Shown one piece after another: positions 56,093-64,000 of a DNA stretch of 64,000 nucleotides. A program made the translations under genes and the position numbers. Within the stretch, counting starts at the first letter, position 1. The number at the start of each line of letters is the position of its first letter. This DNA comes from Neelides folsomi. Lineage: Eukaryota > Arthropoda > Collembola > Neelipleona > Neelidae. Under the pieces are notes generated by a model that ran no database searches, had not been told where the DNA came from, and saw only the letters and a program-made list of their open reading frames with translations. The DNA is taken from positions 1 through 64,000 of the forward strand of contig JAQGBZ010000016.1 of NCBI GenBank assembly GCA_034687125.1. Direction: 5' to 3'.

Positions 56093-59000
56093 TCAATAGC
56101 CTTTTGAAAGCTGAATCATAGCTTCGATAGCAGCTTGGCTCTCATCGTCGAAAGTGGAATCCATTATTTCATCCTCCTGACTCTCTTCATACATTTCCTC
56201 CGAATCGGCCTCTCGTGACCCCAAGTTCAATTCCAGGATCCGAAGATCTTCCTCAAACTGGGCAATCATTTCCTCAGCAAGCAATACGATTTTCTCTGCC
56301 TTCTCTGTGAAAATGCTATTTTCGCTATTGTAAGTCTTTGCATTGAGGTGGAGAAGATGAATGTCGGCCATGAAGTCATTCCTTCCCGTATATTTCCCAG
56401 CTACAATAAATCATTTAAAATTGATGAATTTAAAAAACTGTAAGAAATTAGCTCAAAATATTCATTTAATTTGATAAAATAGTAAATTCTATTGTCAATC
56501 ACTCACTATCCACTTTCTTGGTGATGAGTTCAAAGTCAATGGGAGAATGAATCACGTCATAGTAGTCGTTGACTTTCTTCTTGGACACTGGTTTCAGGAA
56601 TGGATAAGCCTCTGGCATGGTTTTGAGATGATTGAGTATTGATCGGAGGATATGGGCCAAAGCCTGTTGATCTCCGTCTAACATTGGGTTGATCATCTTC
56701 TCCAACTTCTCAACTTTCTCGTTGTCCTCCTCCAGCCTCGATTTGGCAACTTCCAACATACGCCCAGCCACGTCCGTAAGGAAATGTTTAGGACCTTTAA
56801 ATTGGTAAATATTACAATTAAAATAAAACTTATATAGCCTCATAACCATAATAATAATAATAATAATTATATATATTAATTAATAATATTAGTATAATAA
56901 TTTAAAAAATAATTCAATTTCCCGACTCACCATTGAAAATGGCTGAATTTTCCACAATGAGTAAAACGTCAGCAAGGAAATCATTCCTTGTTGAATATTT
57001 CTTGTCTCTCACTTTATCCCTGATAGTTTGGAGATCCATTGGACGTTGGATTAGGTTATGGTAATTGGGAACAAGGCGTGGGTTGACGGGAAATAGGAAA
57101 TGAGCCACATCGGGGAGTTTCTTCAATTCAGACACGACCGAGTCGAGGATTCCTTCCAGCACAACGTATGGATCCACTCTGGCCCGATTAACTTTCCCCT
57201 TCTTCACCAAATAATCGGAGTCGAAGGGGGCGGGGAATGGACGTTTGGCTCGGCGCTTTCCTCCCATAGCGTCTTTGGGGACTTTAAGGAGGAGAGATCG
57301 ACGTTTGATCTCGTCAGCCTGTTTGAACAATTTCCCAGATAGCTGAACCTTCGTTCCATCAACTTTCACCAATTCCTCGTCATCGGTGATCATCGCTCTT
57401 TCGGCTTCTTCTTCTTGTTCCTCCGTCATTGCCACAGGGAGGGGAGGGACGGGAGAGTTAGCACTTTGATAAAGGGGACAAGCCTTGTTGGTCCTCATGT
57501 GTCCTACTTGCCCACATGCTCCGCACTTCATCTTCAAGTCTGGTTTGCTCTTCACTTTCTTTGTCTTCTTTGGGGTTCGATGGCCTTCCTTCTCTTGGTT
57601 ACGTTTGATCCGTCGAAGTTGTTCTTGAATTCGTCGTTTTTCTTTCTTCATTTCCTCTTTCAATGAGTCGTCGAGGAGGGCGAATTGACGAATGAAATTC
57701 TCATCCTTGGTGGTTCGAATCCGCATGTAAATGTCAATGATCGAAGGTTTACGGACGATTTCTGTCCGAGTGAATTCTTTACCTTCGCTCGACTTGAACT
57801 TACGATGAATCATTAAAACACGACCTTGTGAAATATAAAATATTAATGAATTAAAATTAAATTTCTATCAACCATCGACTTTAATTTAGTTCAAAATTGA
57901 TTAAATTATATTGAAATTGAATATTTTCCTCACCAGGATGATTTTCCAACCCACAGAGAGTTTTGTGATCTTCTTGCCTTTTCCCTTTAGCTCCCTTTTC
58001 TTCTTTTTCTTTTCCCTCTCCCATGATCATTTTTTGAAGTTCTCTTCGCTCTTCTTCTTCCTTCTCGTCCACAAGCTGAAATCCAAAACATTAAAAACTT
58101 ACAATTCAAACTTTTAATTTTCAATCACTTCAATTTGATGTGAAGGAAATTGATTTTAATGACCTGTGAGGAAGTTTTCTTATTTGACAACATGTTCTCA
58201 ATGTTCTTTCCCATTTCTTCAATGTCAGAGAGTTCTTCCTCTGAGGACTCGCCCTCGTCCGTTGACAAAACTTCAGAAGAGGCCAAAACCCGATTTTGAA
58301 GTTCGAAAATTCTTTGGCATTCCTCTTTGTATCGCTCTTGATGTTCAGCAACGGAAAATCGATTACCGCGAGAAAACTTGGTCATTCCCTTTTCTCCCGC
58401 TTTGGCTTTTTCTGTCGACAGCGTTCGAACTACGTCAATCACTTCCCATCGACTCAGCTTCTTTATCTAAAAAAAATAATTAATTTATAATTAAATACAA
58501 TATTTAAAATCTTTACTTATTTAATCAATATGTAATTTAGTTTAATTTTGAAAATGAATTGTTTACTTCATCTTCAGGAACTCCGAATTTTCTCAAGAGA
58601 GCTTTCGCATTATTTAACGAAAGCCTTCTCAAATCAGCGTCCGTTCCAGTGACAATTCTTTTTGGTTGAGCTTCCTGTTCCTCCTTGCTCGTTTGCGGTT
58701 TGTTGGGGACTCGAATGTAGGAAAATCCCTCTCCGCACCCAGTGGGATCGGCAATTCCCGTGAGTTGAAGTAAACATTTCCCCTTCATGGCTTGGATGTA
58801 AGCCCGTGTGGTGTTCCAAGGAGCAGTTTTGACCTCGTCTTCAATTTTCACTTCTTTGTCCTCTTCGTCGTCCTCCGCCGGAGCAAAAAGGAACTTTTCT
58901 CCATAGCCTGCGTCCTATGAAATTAAAAGATAATATAATATTTATATATCATTATAATATTTATAATATCATTATAATATTTAGATATTATAATTTATAA

Positions 59001-62000
59001 ATCTAAATATTATTGATTTTATTTATGATTATATGCTATTAAATAAATTTATAAGTATATCATTATACTAGAAACTCGCATACCTTTAGTCTCTGTTCTG
59101 CCGATGTGAGTGAATAATATCCACAACATTGTTCGGGAGAAACCATGGCTCGGATTTCCTCTTCGGTTGGTAACCGAAATTCCGGTTTGATCACCCACCA
59201 ATTGGAATCCACCCCAGTACGCTTGAAATCGGCGCAAAGTTTCAAACGCTTCCGAATACTTGACTCAGAATGGAGGGGAAAAGCTCTTTTGATGTCGTCC
59301 ATTCGAATTCGCCGAGGATTGTCTTTACTCTTCCAAAAGAGCCGATAAATGAAAACCTGGGAAAATACACAAACCATTAAAAATCAATTCATAATTTCAG
59401 TGAGAATAATGTTTAATATATGTTATGCATTTGCAATTTTAATCAAATTAAAGATTATTATGGATTCAATTACTTGAAGGAAATCTCGGACAAAGTTGTT
59501 GGCTCTTTTTGAATTTGGTCCCGGAACTTCATAAAGTGGGCAAAGTTGTCCGGCCGTAAAAAGCGACTCAAAGGACCGAATAAAGAAGTTGGAACGAGTT
59601 CGAATAACAAGGAAAATATCATTTGGCTTTGGATGTTCATAAATTGGAGCACGGAATAAATTGTTCTCTAGGGTAGCAATGGTTTGGCCTGGGTGCATCG
59701 CTCCAAGGAACGGAGAACTATGTGCATATGTCGTTTCCCCATAACCGACGCATTTCGGCCCCGTGTCTTTACCCGCTTTCCGCTTGTAATAATTCTTCAA
59801 TTTGGAACACATCCCAACCTACAAATAACCAAAACATGATTAAGAATAATAGATTAAGGAAGGTAGCAATTATATTAAAATTAGACAAAAAATTAATTTT
59901 ACTATTAATTTTAATAAATTAGGAATTAATGTTAAAAGTAAATGGTTTACTTGGTTGAGTAAAGGCGGATGTTCTTCACAGAATTCCACAAGAAGGATTT
60001 CACCATCTTTACCAGAAAGATCTTCAGGAGTTCGCATGAAAAAGATATCACCACCCCCAGCAGCCAATCGCTCCGCTTCTCTTTGCTAAAAACAAAATAA
60101 ATTAATTGAAAAAACAATCACAAACTGTATCAATTCAATTAACAATAAGTACAAATATTATTAATAAAGTCAAAATTTGAAATTGATAATAAAATAACTG
60201 ACAATATTAGGGTTGCTCAAAATAATTAAATTAATTAATTAATCCAGATTTAGCATACTTTGGCTTTCTTGTTGATGTGTTTTGATAGTGGGAAGAGGGG
60301 ATGAGGACCGTAGGAGGCCGTGTTGCCCATGGAGAACTTCTTTAGATGGGGACGATGGAAATTCCTGAGCCGCATTGGGCCCATGTGAGTGGGAATGAAG
60401 GGGGCTCGAAGTTCCACGACCGGTGTTGAGTGTTGTATGATATTCCCGGCTGCTGAGATTTTAATAAGAGAACTCTCTGTGGCCTTGGCCGAGTAAAACT
60501 CATCGTTAGAAATGTTATAAGGGTCTTTGTCATCGTTCTTGGGGCTGGGCGGGGGGCTATCTTCTTCAATCACATTAATCACTCCAGCCTTACCTGTAAT
60601 TATAAAAATATGTTATTTCATAATGTATAATAATTTATTTATTTATAATAATTTATAATAATTATTAACTTAAATGTTAATAATTATTTTTATTTATTTA
60701 CAATTAGCATTTTAATTGTAATTTATCGTATATGAGAATTTTTCTTACCCAATAGGATCTTCGACTTTTTAACGTGTGGATGAGGTATTTTGACTTTGAC
60801 TGGAGCAGAGTTTCCTTGAGTGGCATTTGGGTCGATGTCGTCTGGGATGCAGAGGATAATATCATCGTCGTTGGGATCCAAGGTGAGGATTTTGGGTACT
60901 GGGGTCGGACCCATTCCATCCGCATCCCAAATTACTTCATTCTCCCAATTGTCCTTCACCAAGTCGTCGGTCTCGATTGGAAAAATGGAAAACCACGTGT
61001 CTTCAGTTTCCTCCTTAACTCCACTAAAATAGTTAAAATTGAAATTAGCCATTTATAATTATTAGTAAGAGAGTATTAAATGGTCATGGTTGCGAATGTT
61101 TAGTGATTAAATACACCGAAACCATTAACCATTAAAATACTAATTGAATTAAATGGTTAAATTAAGAGAAATCCTACGCTTTAGCTTTGGTGGGTGTTGA
61201 TGGCGGAGGGGCGGCGGGGTTTGGCTGGGTGGGTTTTGAAGGAAAGTTTTGGGCCGTTCGGTTTGTCGACGAAGGCACCCACCCTGCCGCTTTCCCCTTC
61301 CCCACCGACTTCTTGCTCTTCTCCGTCCCGTCTAAAATGACTTCCCCTTCCCATCCCACCTGGGAAACCATTTGGAAGGCCTCGGTGGCGATGGGTTCAT
61401 CATCGGACTCTTCAGGGTCAGGAGTGGATTTGAAACCATAGTCAAAGGAGTCGACTTCTTCGGGGACGTTGAGCATGTCATACCAAAGCTCGGCCGGCCC
61501 GCGACGCCACAAATTCGTAAAACCTGACCCGTTGCGACCGTCGAAACCATGCGGGGCGCCGTTTCCGATCCTTCCACCTCCCTCCGATCGTTCCATCAAG
61601 CGACACTGGGAATGAAATATCAATTAACTCTTTCCCTTCAATTAAAAAAAGTTGAATAAAAAATAATTGGATTTAAAACTGGGAGATTTATTATAAAAAC
61701 TAATGAAAATATTTACTAGGTATGAATACAATTAATTATCTGCCCATTTAATTACAACATACGTTCATAATTGATTATAAAAAATTTGAATAATTTTAAA
61801 AATTTTGTTGAAGTTCAGAGTCATTAAGGATTTAAGCTACGAGGCGAAATTCAACTTTATATAGAACGAACGTTTCAATATCAAATGCAATTTCTGACCT
61901 CGTCGTCGATTGAGATGATCCCTTGAGGATGTGAATAATTCCAGTCCCAGCCTCTTTCCAATCTCTTTCGTCTGGCAATGTCTTCGTCGTCGTCGCCCTT

Positions 62001-63021
62001 CTTTTTCCTCCTCTTCCGCACCACTTTCCACACATTGGGGAAGAAGGTAGGCTTCCATCCGAACAGCCTCAGGAACCGAAGGCGGTCAGGGGAGAAGTCG
62101 GGAAAAAGTACCCGGACGTCCGTGCCAGCGTATTTGGAGGGAAGCATGGCGGCAAGCGGAGTTTCCAAGGCCAATTGACGACGTTCCTCTTCCTCCTTGA
62201 TGTACTTGGAAATGGAGTCACTGTGTGAGAGCTCACGGGGTCGGGGGATGGCTGGAGGGGGCATGAGGACGGAGGCACAGTCGGTGTCAAAGGAATCGTA
62301 GTCGGTCTCGTCCCGGCCCATCATGGCCACGTCCTCGTCCGCCACTTCTTGGATGTCGAAGAAGTCCACTGCCGAGTCTTCCTTTTGACTCCCATCGTAG
62401 TCGTCCTCGGCAACGATCTTGTTGGATTTGGATGAGTATTCCTCTTCATCTGAACCCTCGGCGGAGGAATCGGAATCGGAAATGTAGAGCTCATGGTTGT
62501 GGATCTTTCCCTGGATCTTTTCCTGGAAAATATTTAAATAGAATCTTTATGACATTCTAATAATACTGTCAACATTCACAACAGGGAGGGAGAACTCATT
62601 TCCAATTTGTAGACCAATAAAATATCATCATTAATATTTAATAAATATTGTCCAATCAGGGCTAAATTTAGAAATTTTAAAACTTGGTAAATTGGTTGAA
62701 TTAAACCGGGAGATTACTGAAGATTGAAGATGGGTTGAACTCAAAGCTGGGGTCATCGGTTGACCCCCAGTGGGAACGTAAGTTCATTGTTTGGGTAAAC
62801 AGAGAGGCGGGCTTTGAAACCTTTGGGTCACTGACCTCTCGTTGTGAGCGAAAGATATCATCGCCTCCTAGGCCGAATTTCCTAAGGGCTGACAGTGATT
62901 TTCGTTCAGAGTCGGTGAGGAACTGGTCGTCGTCGTCGAGTTTCAATGTTATTGGATTAATATTTCCAAAGAGGAAGCCAGTCAAGTTGGCTCCTTCACC
63001 CTCTTCCTCCGAGTCGCTCAT
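56093..63021 (-). CDS. TAF1: TAF1, largest subunit of TFIID
   Basis: Scaffold of general transcription factor TFIID. Fourteen exons: 63021-62707, 62522-61899, 61605-61178, 61023-60749, 60593-60259, 60085-59951, 59818-59474, 59356-59084, 58914-58567, 58466-58164, 58075-57934, 57824-56931, 56794-56507, 56400-56093; 1670 residues (human about 1870). The ATG at 63021 is chosen because it gives [20 protein letters not shown], the TBP-binding start. The central DUF3591/HAT-like and winged-helix region is highly conserved: [51 protein letters not shown]. Zinc knuckle [19 protein letters not shown]. Tandem bromodomains: [15 protein letters not shown] with NSAIFNG, and [15 protein letters not shown] with AKTYNSEN. 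The protein ends about 60 residues after the second bromodomain, without the long acidic tail of vertebrate TAF1. Confidence 0.95.
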
Positions 63022-64000
63022 TTTCACTCAAACCTTTGATGAAATTTAATTTGGGACAACAAAAGGAAAATATTTGTTTGGTTAAAAGGTCAAAGGTCGG
63101 GCAGGTCGGTGAGGGTTCGAGCGTCCGACCCGAAGCTCACTCGAAAGTCGATCGAACGATCGACCGCCTTTAAGCCTTTAACGAGGTCTCTCACAATCAA
63201 AAGACTCCGCCAACCCTCGCACATCCTTTTACTTCGTATAACTTTCTTGGGAAATCTGAGACAATTCAATCCCAAGTTAACAAATAATTTAATTTACACC
63301 CACAGACAAATTAACAACTTTCGCTAATATTGTTATTCATATGAATTACTACATAATTTAGATTTTAAATTGCATAACTGAACCTCCCTGATCCATAAAT
63401 CTCTTTCCATTACAAAATGTAAATAAATGATGTTAAATTCCAATGTGAATGTTTGATTATTTCTTTTAGTGATTCATAAAAGCAGTTGATGGGTCCTTGA
63501 TCTTGAATCATTATGATAAATGACAGTTTATTATTGATTTGATGAAACTGCCATGCAAATGAATTTATTTGCACCTTCTTAGCACCTGAAAAATATTTAA
63601 AATATTTAAAGTTCTCCTTATGTCTTTAACAGCTCCTTGTTGTTTTGAATCGGAGGATAAGAGGAATGGAAAGAACCACTCGAACTCACTCAATAAGAAA
63701 TTACCATCAATTCTCACATTCTCTTTCGACCAAGTTGAACTTCAAGTGAATGTTGTTTTGAGCTTAGGTGGACTATGAACTCTAACTGTGATGGTTTGGG
63801 ACGTCAAAGTCAGGGTTTCAGCTCCATTATTAAACTACACACCAAATCTATATAGGTAAGACAAATACCTCTCGTGGATTCTACAGTGTAAAATTATAAA
63901 ATTCCATTTGCATCACAAAATCCCTCCCAGCCAAATATTTAAAATGAAGAAATTTGGTATTTAAATGTCATTAAATACATCTTATAATATTTCTCCATAA
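63022..64000. other. TAF1 upstream region, no gene seen
   Basis: 63080-63260 is GC-rich directly above the TAF1 start and likely its promoter. Short open frames there on both strands match nothing I recognise. 63260-64000 is AT-rich. Confidence 0.4.

Noticed and set aside
63080-63260. tRNA gene suggested by GGTTCGAGC
   Set aside because: The B-box-like string has no A box at the right distance and no cloverleaf.

Overview
The window is a gene-dense piece of an animal nuclear genome. Every recognisable gene is split by GT-AG introns (two are GC-AG), introns and spacers are strongly AT-rich, exons are GC-richer, and the products (TAF1, UNR/CSDE1, PCTAIRE kinase, P4-ATPase of the ATP10 class, phosphorylase kinase alpha, DPP8/9, ApoD-like lipocalin, GLYAT-like acyltransferase, KLF-like factor) are metazoan. 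Compact introns, the lipocalin and the GLYAT-like enzyme suit an arthropod or another small invertebrate; I cannot name the species. Exon models were built by hand from splice sites, reading-frame phase and remembered family alignments. Nearly all junctions keep phase, so whole-gene lengths should be reliable to within small splice-choice errors.

Layout, left to right. 1-236 (+): 3' end of an unidentified gene with a long open frame beyond its stop. 1.5-5.9 kb (+): secreted ApoD-like lipocalin with a TATA promoter and a Gly-rich C-terminal extension. 8.6-14.2 kb (-): PCTAIRE-family CDK with a 3.7-kb first intron that carries a candidate alternative first exon. 17.0-18.4 kb (+): GLYAT-like N-acyltransferase. 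19.4-20.6 kb (-): unrecognised protein with 19-residue TPxTPS repeats. 22.2-23.0 kb (+): KLF-like zinc-finger factor. 24.5-29.4 kb (+): a 1270-residue protein joining a degenerate ISXO2/IS1595 (Merlin-like) transposase domain to a POGZ/ZNF280-like zinc-finger array. 31.2-35.8 kb (-): UNR/CSDE1. 36.1-42.4 kb (-): ATP10-class flippase with a Tc1/mariner-type MITE in intron 2. 44.8-51.9 kb (-): phosphorylase kinase alpha, with a broken RING1/Sce fragment on the opposite strand in intron 5. 52.4-55.1 kb (+): DPP8/9, head-to-head with phosphorylase kinase. 56.1-63.0 kb (-): TAF1. The rest is AT-rich spacer with nothing I can name.

The genes do not form one pathway; this is ordinary euchromatin with housekeeping neighbours. 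The item most likely to be new is the transposase-zinc-finger fusion at 24.5-29.4 kb: the transposase fold is recognisable through several introns, but the first and third catalytic acidic residues appear lost, pointing to domestication as a DNA- or chromatin-binding protein. Secondary leads are the nested RING1/Sce fragment with a one-base deletion, the alternative kinase first exon, the MITE and the TPxTPS-repeat orphan.
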